DNA from: a virus | Direction: 5' to 3' (one strand) | Virus record (IMG/VR): IMGVR_UViG_3300008050_000290 | Span: 1 to 25,001 of that record | Length of the DNA stretch: 25,001 nucleotides | Part shown: in pieces, positions 16,303 to 22,777 of the stretch | Position numbering within the stretch: position 1 is the first letter of the stretch | Layout: each line of letters starts with the position of its first letter | Position numbers and translations under genes: made by a program | The notes under the pieces: model-generated | Databases searched by the model: none | Told to the model about the DNA's origin: nothing | The model's input: only the letters and a program-made list of their open reading frames with translations

Positions 16303-16938
16303 TTCTCTTATCTTTCAGTTTTTGTAAGATTTTAGAGTAGTCTTTTTTGCGACCTACCCCCTCAACCCCTTGTTCTTTTCTCTGAAGTGCGAAATAAAAA
16401 CTAGCTTGAGTTAATGGCATCTCCCATAAGATATATTCGCTAGAACACCCTGTAGCTGGTGATATCACAGCAACTACTAAGGCTAACCATTCAGCGTCGA
16501 ACTCTCTTTTTTTTTTCCAGTACTAACACCCTCTACACCTATCATATCAGCCTCTGATGCCTTACCTGGCAGTAACTCAAACCCACTCAACGCCCATTGT
16601 AACGCTTGTTGAACCTTATGACTAGTCTCAATCAAATCAAAATTACCTAAACACTCACTCCAATCAAGAACATTATTAGTGAACGCAGTCTTTTTTCCAC
16701 CTGTTTTGATATCTGCTAATAGTGGTAAGCATTCTTTTTTGTTCGCCATTATATATAGAGCTTCCTCTGTGTCATATAATGATGCCTCCATCATCTCACC
16801 GAACACATAAGGACTACTAACAATCTCTAATAATGTAAGTGTAGCAGTAGTAGGAGGAGGAATTTCTATGCTATTAACATAGAAACTGCTCCCCAAGAAT
16901 GATATTGATTCACTGTCAATTTTTTGTTCTTCATTCAT
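16289..16938 (-). CDS. Tail assembly chaperone, G-T-like frameshift product
   Basis: Reading of the G-like gene slips back one base in the A10 run at 16516-16507 and continues in the -1 frame from AGA (16507-16505) to TAA (16291-16289). This adds 72 residues to the first 144, for about 216 in all. The extension begins REFDAEWLALVVAVISPATG and ends in a Lys-rich tail before the tape-measure start. Its Trp/Leu-rich helical beginning and its position are those of lambda gpGT, the frameshifted chaperone that recruits tail tube and tape measure. The -1 frame is open with no start codon of its own and would otherwise leave a 180-base gap. Strong inference from layout; not shown experimentally. Confidence 0.8.
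16483..16938 (-). CDS. Tail assembly chaperone, G-like unshifted product
   Basis: A 151-residue protein (the 0-frame product) directly before the tape measure and after the tube-type genes, the position of lambda gpG. The last ten codons read KKKESSTLNG, with KKK encoded by the A10 slip site and the final seven codons specific to the unshifted form. Most ribosomes would end here, giving the more abundant short chaperone; a minority would make the 216-residue form. The RBS AAAGGGG before the ATG contains the TATATT-like stretch, which I do not read as a promoter. No other family motif was recognised. Confidence 0.8.
   Translation of the reverse strand: MNEEQKIDSESISFLGSSFYVNSIEIPPPTTATLTLLEIVSSPYVFGEMMEASLYDTEEALYIMANKKECLPLLADIKTGGKKTAFTNNVLDWSECLGNFDLIETSHKVQQALQWALSGFELLPGKASEADMIGVEGVSTGKKKESSTLNG
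16507..16516 (-). promoter_or_regulatory. A10 slippery site for -1 frameshifting
   Basis: On the - strand the frame-0 codons are GGA AAA AAA AAA GAG. This provides an A-AAA-AAA heptamer on which two tRNAs can re-pair one base back. Slipping leads directly into a 72-codon open -1 frame. I see no obvious strong stem within the first ten bases after the site; a possible hairpin lies further downstream. Confidence 0.8.
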
Positions 16939-16969
16939 AATATACCCCTTTTTTTATTTAAATCACCAA

Positions 16970-17314
16970 TTAAGGATTAGTAGGAACACCTATAACAGTG
17001 TAACGTTTAAGCGTTAATCCTACGCTTCTAAATCCAGTATTAGTCTCATTATCAGTAACATTCATAATAGCAAAATTGTTAGCATCAATCAGTATAGTAT
17101 CACCTGCAACAGGAACAGAAGTCTCTGTATCGAATACATACTCACATGAGATGTCTGTTGATTCATTATACAATTCTTGAACAGCAACATTACCTTTTGC
17201 ATTTTGAGCAACTGCTTCATCAGTATTAAATGTTCTATTAAAATTCTGCAAAAGACCATAAGTCCCTTCTACCATTCCAGTCTCACCATCTACGCCAAAT
17301 GAATAAGTAGCCAT
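16970..17314 (-). CDS. Tail-tube-position protein (small beta-barrel, paralogue B)
   Basis: A 114-residue beta-rich protein directly before the tail chaperone, where the tail tube gene is expected in siphoviruses. It shares the motif VAGDTILIDANNFAIMNV with the neighbouring 108-residue gene and with the connector at 18738-19055. At this size it would be among the smallest tube proteins, so tube or joining protein is the fair call. AAAGGAGGTAGAA is a strong ribosome binding site. A 31-base gap separates it from the chaperone start. Confidence 0.6.
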   Translation of the reverse strand: MATYSFGVDGETGMVEGTYGLLQNFNRTFNTDEAVAQNAKGNVAVQELYNESTDISCEYVFDTETSVPVAGDTILIDANNFAIMNVTDNETNTGFRSVGLTLKRYTVIGVPTNP

Positions 17315-17329
17315 TTCTACCTCCTTTTA

Positions 17330-17656
17330 TTAATTATATACAACGAAATTCTCATCATCCATGCGTTGCAATGTGCAACTACCACGCTGATAATCACTTT
17401 TATTTTCTTCTGTCTCAACTGATAAAACCAAGAACTCAACAGCATCTATTGTAACAATATTACCTGCCGAAAGAATAGCACCTCCTGTAATAAGTAAAAA
17501 CTGATAACTTAATGACTTAGTTTTGGTGTAAGCTACTGTTTGAATGGCTTTACCTTGACTATCCCTAGCTGTTTCTACTTCAACTGCATCAGATGAATTT
17601 AAAGCTAAAAAAACACCTACAGCATTTTCTGTTGTTCTACCAAATTGTAAAGCCAT
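17330..17656 (-). CDS. Tail-tube/joining-type protein (small beta-barrel, paralogue A)
   Basis: A 108-residue protein related to the next gene: SAGNIVTIDAVEFLVLSV aligns with VAGDTILIDANNFAIMNV in the neighbour. Two similar small proteins next to each other in the tube position suggest a duplication, with one copy as tail tube and the other as a completion or joining protein. CAGGGGTAACAG precedes the ATG. There are only 3 bases to the upstream gene and 15 to the downstream one. Confidence 0.6.
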   Translation of the reverse strand: MALQFGRTTENAVGVFLALNSSDAVEVETARDSQGKAIQTVAYTKTKSLSYQFLLITGGAILSAGNIVTIDAVEFLVLSVETEENKSDYQRGSCTLQRMDDENFVVYN

Positions 17657-17659
17657 CTG

Positions 17660-18061
17660 TTACCCCTGATAATATATTGTTGTTATTGTTGTTAATACTT
17701 GATAATCATCGTTATATTCCTCTTGTACTTCTTCCATGACTATAGCATCAATTCCTAATTCAATAGGTAGAACTTCACTCATATCCTCAAGCAAATTCTG
17801 AATGTCATTATGGATATTCTCTAAGTCAAACTGTGATTCATCATCTTGAGTATATGTAACGCATGAAAAATACACCTTTGATGAGAATACAGTAGGTAGA
17901 TTCTCATAATAAATTGGCCTGTCAACCTTGATACTAATGCAAGGGAAAGCCTTTAAGTTACTGTTATCCCAATATCCAAACACTGGTGCAATAACAGTCT
18001 TATTTGTATCTATATAATTTATTAAGTTATTCTGTAATTTTTTTGTTACATTCTCTGCCAT
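17660..18061 (-). CDS. Tail terminator/completion-type protein
   Basis: A 133-residue protein with an N-terminal helix followed by a beta-rich region, and an acidic helical stretch (residues ~80-100). Size and position between the gp10-like protein and the tube-type genes match siphovirus tail terminators such as lambda gpU, which cap the tail before it joins the head. No signature residues were recognised; the assignment is by order. Its ATG lies within the end of the upstream gene, a 16-base overlap, after AAGGGTAAACA. Confidence 0.55.
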   Translation of the reverse strand: MAENVTKKLQNNLINYIDTNKTVIAPVFGYWDNSNLKAFPCISIKVDRPIYYENLPTVFSSKVYFSCVTYTQDDESQFDLENIHNDIQNLLEDMSEVLPIELGIDAIVMEEVQEEYNDDYQVLTTITTIYYQG

Positions 18062-18738
18062 TGTTTACCCTTATCTCGTTTAAGTATTGCATACTCTTTT
18101 CGCAATCTCCTATTCGTTGAAGCTAATGCACTCTGCCAAGCAGTATATCCATAAGTCTTAGATGTAATATCTTCAGTTTTATTCTTAATGACAATATGCT
18201 TTCTTGTGCCTAAGAAATTAACCCTAGTGTCATTTAACTTGCCTATAATAGAGCTTAATTTCCCCTTGTTCACTATGTTTCTATCAGCAGGCTTAATGAT
18301 ACGCCCTTTTACACTATAACCTATCTTAGATGACATCGCCCACCAGCCAGCTCTACCTGCTCCGTGATACTGCTTCTTCCTGTATCGTGCCAAACTACTT
18401 TTATCTCTCGACCATCTATAGATATAGGATTTCCCCTTTGGAGAACCACCACGAAACCCTTTCTCATCGTACTTACTGTCTGCATATCGTGGTCGTGATA
18501 TAGTAACCCTATAAACAGGCTTACTGCTTCTTCTACTGCCACCTTTACTAGGTTTAACAGTTTTTATCTTCCTGAACTTAGACTTACTTGTTGCTGTTTT
18601 TTTAACAGCACTTTGGTTGAAGTACAAAGCTCCAATACGTAAAATATCTTTTTGTTTTACTCCTAAGTCATGTTCAAATAGCTTAAACCTATCCCTAAGT
18701 TCTTCACCTACTAATCTAACATTGACTTTCTTACCCAT
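18046..18738 (-). CDS. HK97 gp10-like head-tail/tail completion protein (basic)
   Basis: A 230-residue very basic protein (many Lys and Arg), longer than the usual 120-160 residues of gp10-like proteins. It starts with the amphipathic VRLVGEELRDRFKLF and a helix LGVKQKDILRIGALYF, the usual N-terminal pattern of HK97 gp10 / minor tail proteins, and continues with a long Gly/Arg/Lys-rich middle (GGSRRSSKPVYRVTISRPRY). Position between the connector and the terminator fits. The start overlaps the previous stop by one base (TAATG). A DNA-contacting role is possible from the charge, which is inference. Confidence 0.6.
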   Translation of the reverse strand: MGKKVNVRLVGEELRDRFKLFEHDLGVKQKDILRIGALYFNQSAVKKTATSKSKFRKIKTVKPSKGGSRRSSKPVYRVTISRPRYADSKYDEKGFRGGSPKGKSYIYRWSRDKSSLARYRKKQYHGAGRAGWWAMSSKIGYSVKGRIIKPADRNIVNKGKLSSIIGKLNDTRVNFLGTRKHIVIKNKTEDITSKTYGYTAWQSALASTNRRLRKEYAILKRDKGKQWQRM

Positions 18739-19055
18739 TATATATACTTATCGCCTAAAGCTATCTTAATTGCTACATTAAAACTATCATATTCTGTGTT
18801 AATTACCCTGTATTCAATACCATCTACTGTAATCAAATCGCCTGCCACTGGAGCTGTAACACCCTCAAAATCTGCAACGTTCCCTATTACGCTGAACTTA
18901 TAACCATTGCTTAATCCATATTCAGAATAAACAATTTTTTCATTCAATACAGTTCTAGTGCCAATATAACTTATAGTATCATGAATAAATGTCATTGGCA
19001 TTTGGTCTAATAAGTTATTGAATGTTTCTGAAAAAGCTTCTAAATTTAAAGCCAT
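18738..19055 (-). CDS. Head-tail connector/stopper-type protein
   Basis: A 105-residue protein just after the capsid gene. The frame extends to 19091, but that ATG lies within the terminator stem; the ATG at 19055 has AAGGGA upstream and is the likely start. The C-terminal half carries VAGDLITVDGIEYRVINT, the same beta motif as in the two tube-type genes nearby. Position, size and motif suggest a lambda gpFII-like connector or stopper. Confidence 0.6.
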   Translation of the reverse strand: MALNLEAFSETFNNLLDQMPMTFIHDTISYIGTRTVLNEKIVYSEYGLSNGYKFSVIGNVADFEGVTAPVAGDLITVDGIEYRVINTEYDSFNVAIKIALGDKYI

Positions 19056-19069
19056 AATAATCCCTTTAT

Positions 19070-19127
19070 AAAAAACCTCCCCTTGCCTCATGCCAGAAAA
19101 AAGGGAAACACAAGAGGCAAGGAAAGG
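19070..19127 (-). terminator. Rho-independent terminator after the capsid gene
   Basis: On the - strand, CCTTTCCTTGCCTC (19127-19114) pairs with GAGGCAAGGGGAGG (19089-19076). The stem has 14 pairs, 12 Watson-Crick and two G·U, with a 24-base loop. Six T residues follow (19075-19070). It lies between the capsid gene and the connector gene and should reduce, but not abolish, tail gene transcription. Confidence 0.85.
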
Positions 19128-19144
19128 AAAATGAAATAAGAAAC

Positions 19145-20041
19145 TTAAGGTGTAGAGAAACCGTCTAGTAATACTTTAGCTCCACTGTTCAATATCTTAG
19201 GTTGATACCAAGCAGTACAGTCATAGTTATTCGTTTTATCTATATCAGAATAAAACGATTCTATCTCAAATGGTTGCTCTCCATCAGGTAAATAAACCAT
19301 AGTTCTACCAAGAACAGGGTCTAATTTGTGCGAGAACTCTGTTGCTTCTGGAACCTTAACTAATGCAATAGTATCAGCATGCCCTGTTACAGCCCAATGG
19401 TCATCATCACCAATAAGTAACTCATCAACACCAAACATCCCAGAAAGCATTGATTTTAATACAACAGGTTGCATTGATAATACATCAGAAGCATTCTCTA
19501 ACTTCCAGCCATTAAAAGCCATCTTAGAAGTAATTTCAGTTTGCTGGATAGTCCAACGGAAAGCAGAATAAGACATAACAAGAGTTAATTTACCTGCATA
19601 ACGTTTTACTTGTTTTCCAGCATCAAGAATACCATCTATAATAGCAGTAGATACATCAGTACCATCTCCATCAATAACAGTGCCAGCAATAGAATCTTCC
19701 ATAGCACGTAGAACAGAACGCTTAGAAGCTACAGCACCAAGTCTATCAACAATAGCAATTCCACCCATTTGTTTCTCTTCAGATTTAACAACGCCATAAC
19801 GTTGAATTGCTTCTGCAACTGTATAAGAAGCAGAAGAATCTGTTAATAATGTACGTGTAGGTGCAACACCTGCAACACGTCCTACTTGAGCTGCTGCATC
19901 AGCTGTAATAGTTTTATACAAGAATGTACCCGACTTTTCTGCAACATTCAATGTAGGCAGAACTTTTCCTCCAATATAAGATTCTGGAGCATTAACTTCA
20001 ATGGCCTCTAAATCTCTACGTCTTCCAGTGATAGTACTCAT
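19145..20041 (-). CDS. Major capsid protein (HK97-type fold)
   Basis: A 298-residue protein in the capsid position after protease and portal. PTLNVAEKSGTFLYKTITAD (residues ~29-48) resembles the N-arm/E-loop region of siphovirus capsid proteins. AIVDRLGAVASKRSVLRAME and LTLVMSYSAFRWT fit the spine helix and P-domain of such proteins, though motif recognition here is by general pattern. No separate decoration (gpD-like) gene lies between protease and capsid, which are two bases apart. GAGAGGAGAATAGT is the ribosome binding site and lies over the protease stop. It is followed by a strong terminator, in keeping with very high expression. Confidence 0.85.
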   Translation of the reverse strand: MSTITGRRRDLEAIEVNAPESYIGGKVLPTLNVAEKSGTFLYKTITADAAAQVGRVAGVAPTRTLLTDSSASYTVAEAIQRYGVVKSEEKQMGGIAIVDRLGAVASKRSVLRAMEDSIAGTVIDGDGTDVSTAIIDGILDAGKQVKRYAGKLTLVMSYSAFRWTIQQTEITSKMAFNGWKLENASDVLSMQPVVLKSMLSGMFGVDELLIGDDDHWAVTGHADTIALVKVPEATEFSHKLDPVLGRTMVYLPDGEQPFEIESFYSDIDKTNNYDCTAWYQPKILNSGAKVLLDGFSTP

Positions 20042-20042
20042 A

Positions 20043-20900
20043 CTATTCTCCTCTCATGTAATTTTCGTAAGCTTGTGGGTACTTAGTACGAGCTTCTACA
20101 TAGTCATTACTGCACTTATGTAGAGCATCTTTCCAGTTGTTTATTTCTGGTTCGACTGTGAATCCACCTGCCAACACTTTTTGTAATTTATTTTGATACT
20201 CTTCAACAGCATTATTCAATTTATCATTATCCGATTGCATTTTAGAAATGAGTTCATCTCTTTTCTCAACCTTAGAGTTAAGGTTAGAAATATCATCCGA
20301 ATATGATTCAATTTTATTTTGTAGTCCTGATATTGCTTCCATTGCCTTAAAGTCAGATTGAATGTTATCTAACTCAACACCTTCACCAATGAAATTGTCA
20401 ATAATCTCATCACATAAGCCAAGTGCTAATGCCTCATCTGCCGTAAAAACAGTCTCTTTATCCATGTAATCTTTGATTGCTTCAACATCAATTTTCATTT
20501 TATTTTTATAAATATCAACAATAGAATCTCTCATTTTGTCAAGTGTATCAGCTGTTTTTCTCAAATCATCTGCTTCACCACAACCAGATGAACAATGAGG
20601 ATTATGTATCATCATAAAAGAGTTTTTAAACATTTTAACCGTTTTACCTGCCATAGCTATAATAGACGCCATACTAGCCGCCATTCCCTCAATAACAACA
20701 GTAACATCCTTGTCAAGTGCTACTAGATTATTGTACATAGCTAAACCTTCAGTAATAGAACCTCCATTGGAATTAATCTTTAAAGTTACATCGCCCTCTA
20801 TTGAGTTAAATTCATTCATGAATGATGTATAATCAACATCTTCACCGATACTTCCATATATCCTAACCTCGTTACCCTTCATTGCGTACCACTTCTTCAT
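20043..20900 (-). CDS. ClpP-type prohead protease with scaffold-like coiled coil
   Basis: A 285-residue protein. Residues 1-170 show the ClpP/S49-like serine protease fold: INSNGGSITEGLAMYN (42-57), GMAASMAS (72-79) with Ser76 as nucleophile, MIHNP with His99, and KETVFTADEALALGLCDE with Asp147 as third triad member. Residues ~190-245 form a strong coiled coil, as in lambda C/Nu3 where protease and scaffold share one reading frame, so this protein may also serve as scaffold. The gene overlaps the portal by 29 bases; AAGGAGG precedes the ATG. It matures the prohead before packaging. Confidence 0.9.
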   Translation of the reverse strand: MKKWYAMKGNEVRIYGSIGEDVDYTSFMNEFNSIEGDVTLKINSNGGSITEGLAMYNNLVALDKDVTVVIEGMAASMASIIAMAGKTVKMFKNSFMMIHNPHCSSGCGEADDLRKTADTLDKMRDSIVDIYKNKMKIDVEAIKDYMDKETVFTADEALALGLCDEIIDNFIGEGVELDNIQSDFKAMEAISGLQNKIESYSDDISNLNSKVEKRDELISKMQSDNDKLNNAVEEYQNKLQKVLAGGFTVEPEINNWKDALHKCSNDYVEARTKYPQAYENYMRGE

Positions 20901-22377
20901 TTACAGCCTCCTTTTGGTTTAATATGTCTAATGGTAATTCATTATCTTTTATTATTTTATATTCTTTAGCTAGTTGCTTAACTTGGTCTTCCCAAGTAGC
21001 ACCTAATACCTTAGAATAAGTTTCTAAGCCAGCATCAAGAGCTTCCTTGTGTGCCTTAACCTCTTTAAGAGGGTCAACTTGAGGCATTTTAGGAAACTGC
21101 CAAGAAATCATTTCACCCCAATTTTTAGGTAAATATTGTATTTTCCTTTTTCTCATAGCCCAAGAAAGAACTCTTTCTGCAACCCAATCACACAACCTGC
21201 GTTCAATCCATTTTTGATTTTCATAAAAAGTAGCCCAAGCCAATAACATATCACCCCTAAAAGCAGTGTAACTACCTGCTGGTGTTAGTGTTGTGTAGGA
21301 CTTACTTAATCCCATACCTGCACCAGCACAAACTTGAACAAATTCAAAGAATTCTTTTGTATTTAAATTAGGCCTATTAAAATCAAGTATCTTGAAGTCT
21401 TCCTCTGGATTAAGGTATTCCATATAACCACCAGTCATAGATTCAAGGCTATCGTATGATTCTTGAGGTTCTGTATTTGTAACAGTATCCTCTTCTAATA
21501 TATCATCGGGAATATCCCCCCCCCTCATAATAACTTCTTCTTGAGCGTTCTTCTTAGTAACAACTCCTGCGAAAGATGATGCAACCTTAGCAGATTGCAA
21601 CTCCTTAGTTCTCATCTCGTATATATCTTCTAATTCAGACGAAGCAGTAATGATATCAGAAACACCACGTGTTTGATTGAACCTAAAAGGTCTTTTAAGT
21701 AGCTTTGCTACGTTTTTAGGCAAGATGGTTACATCGTCCCAATCTGCATACCCCATGCCATGTTGGCCTGTAACTACGTATGCCTTAACACGTCCCTTAG
21801 AGTCTGTAATAATTCCATTGTTCTGCACTAGTGGAATCTTTCTGCCAGCCTTAATTTCGAACCATCCATTTTCAACAGATTTAGCTTTCCAGTGTGCTTC
21901 GTTTATCATTACCAGTTGGTCAGATTCAAACCAAAGTAATTTTCCGTCATCCTCATCAAAATCATCAAAAACACAAAGGCAATCATGTTCCCTTTTTACA
22001 GCCGTAACAGCATTTTGAAGCATTTCGCACCAATGCATGTCATCTCTTGAATCACAATCCTTAGACCAAACAGAGTTAAAGTAATGTTCTACAGCTCTAT
22101 TTAATTCATTGTCATCAGAATTAAACTGTAATTTCCCCAAAGAACCAATAACATTTATCCTGAATTGATTCAACATTGACTTAGCCGTAGAGAAATTACG
22201 TTCTAAATCACGTCCAATATTAACAGCTTTAAGTCTATCATAATTCTTGAAACCATCGTCTTCATTTTCAAACTCAACAATAGCTTTACGGCGGTGCTTC
22301 TCATGTGCTGGATTAACTGCATCATAAGAGTTCTTATACTCTTTATCATTTTTCTTTTTTTTATTAAAAAATATCAT
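20872..22377 (-). CDS. Portal protein, lambda gpB family
   Basis: A 501-residue portal, which forms the dodecameric DNA channel at one capsid vertex. The sequence carries the lambda-family pattern: KNYDRLKAVNIGRDLERN near the N terminus, FNQTRGVSDIITASSELEDI in the middle, and a wing/clip region rich in Trp (WIERRLCDWVAERVLSWAMR). Length is typical of the family. It follows a gpW-like joiner by a four-base overlap and is followed by the prohead protease, as in lambda (W-B-C). The N-terminal FFNKKKKND is unusually basic. Confidence 0.9.
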   Translation of the reverse strand: MIFFNKKKKNDKEYKNSYDAVNPAHEKHRRKAIVEFENEDDGFKNYDRLKAVNIGRDLERNFSTAKSMLNQFRINVIGSLGKLQFNSDDNELNRAVEHYFNSVWSKDCDSRDDMHWCEMLQNAVTAVKREHDCLCVFDDFDEDDGKLLWFESDQLVMINEAHWKAKSVENGWFEIKAGRKIPLVQNNGIITDSKGRVKAYVVTGQHGMGYADWDDVTILPKNVAKLLKRPFRFNQTRGVSDIITASSELEDIYEMRTKELQSAKVASSFAGVVTKKNAQEEVIMRGGDIPDDILEEDTVTNTEPQESYDSLESMTGGYMEYLNPEEDFKILDFNRPNLNTKEFFEFVQVCAGAGMGLSKSYTTLTPAGSYTAFRGDMLLAWATFYENQKWIERRLCDWVAERVLSWAMRKRKIQYLPKNWGEMISWQFPKMPQVDPLKEVKAHKEALDAGLETYSKVLGATWEDQVKQLAKEYKIIKDNELPLDILNQKEAVNEEVVRNEG

Positions 22378-22583
22378 GAGAAATCCGGTTTGGTTCGAGT
22401 GTTAAAGTGATGCAATCGATAAATCTTACTTCTGATTCTATCGGCTTCTGCATTTAATTCTTTGAGTGTAGGATTGACAATCTTGTGCGAGTTGAATATT
22501 GTGTATTCTTGACCTGTCTTGTAGATTTCAATAATCTTAGATTCAACTGCTACAAGCTGTTCTTTTAGGGTTGTCAAACTCAT
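22374..22583 (-). CDS. gpW-like head-tail joining protein
   Basis: A 69-residue protein, the same length as lambda gpW (68 residues). Two helices flank a short beta hairpin: TTLKEQLVAVESKIIEIYKT, then TIFNSHKIVNPTLKEL, then AEADRIRSKIYRL. It lies between the terminase and the portal, as W does in lambda. gpW joins the portal to the tail-completing proteins. ATGA overlaps connect it to both its neighbours. Confidence 0.8.
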   Translation of the reverse strand: MSLTTLKEQLVAVESKIIEIYKTGQEYTIFNSHKIVNPTLKELNAEADRIRSKIYRLHHFNTRTKPDFS

Positions 22584-22720
22584 CTAGTTGCCCATTTCTG
22601 TTTGCACCCAGTGCATTCGTAGTACTTTAGAAGCCTATTTTTATGAGTTTCTATAGATTTCTTACCACATTTTATACATGGATTAGATATAACAACAATT
22701 TTTTTAGTGCTTTTTTTCAT
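22580..22720 (-). CDS. 46-residue zinc-ribbon protein with its own promoter
   Basis: A short gene between large terminase and gpW, starting at ATG 22720 with AGGAGAG upstream and stopping in the start codon of gpW (ATGA). It has two CxxC pairs: Cys15/Cys18 (NPCIKCGKK) and Cys36/Cys39 (YECTGCKQK), i.e. a zinc ribbon with basic flanks. A promoter stands 24 bases upstream, so it is the first gene of the head transcription unit. Zinc-ribbon proteins of this size include regulators such as Mu Com, which is only an analogy. Function unknown; RNA or DNA binding is plausible. Confidence 0.8.
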   Translation of the reverse strand: MKKSTKKIVVISNPCIKCGKKSIETHKNRLLKYYECTGCKQKWATR

Positions 22721-22730
22721 ATTTAAAACT

Positions 22731-22743
22731 CTCCTATAAGGAG
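22731..22743. repeat. Dyad next to the -10 of P2
   Basis: The inverted repeat CTCCT-ATA-AGGAG directly abuts the -10 hexamer at 22744-22749, spans the expected transcription start and partly covers the ribosome binding site of the zinc-ribbon gene. It could be an operator or a structure hiding that site. A comparable dyad lies after the -10 at 24899-24909. Confidence 0.55.
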
Positions 22744-22771
22744 AATATAGCACATCTTAATGATTTTTCAA
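22744..22771 (-). promoter_or_regulatory. Promoter for the head genes (P2)
   Basis: On the - strand, TTGAAA (22771-22766), 16 bases, TATATT (22749-22744), with TGC directly before the -10 (extended -10). It reads into the zinc-ribbon, gpW, portal, protease and capsid genes. The match in hexamers, spacing and TGN to P1 and P3 supports a real promoter class. Confidence 0.8.
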
Positions 22772-22777
22772 ATCATT
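22759..22777. repeat. Perfect 8-bp dyad overlapping the -35 of P2
   Basis: AATGATTTGAAAAATCATT (- strand) is a perfect inverted repeat with eight-base arms and a three-base centre. It lies directly after the terminase stop codon and covers the -35 hexamer. No T-run follows on the - strand, so it is not a terminator for the terminase transcript. It may be an operator. Confidence 0.7.

Noticed and set aside
16920-16975. TATATT before the chaperone start as a promoter
   Set aside because: It lies between the ribosome binding site and the ATG, lacks TGN, and has no -35 match at 16-17 bases.
19055-19091. Upstream start for the connector protein
   Set aside because: It would begin within the terminator stem; the ATG at 19055 has AAGGGA in front and continues with a regular N terminus.
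21677-22018. + strand frame of 113 codons opposite the portal gene
   Set aside because: Shadow of the portal gene; low-complexity Ser/Phe-rich translation.
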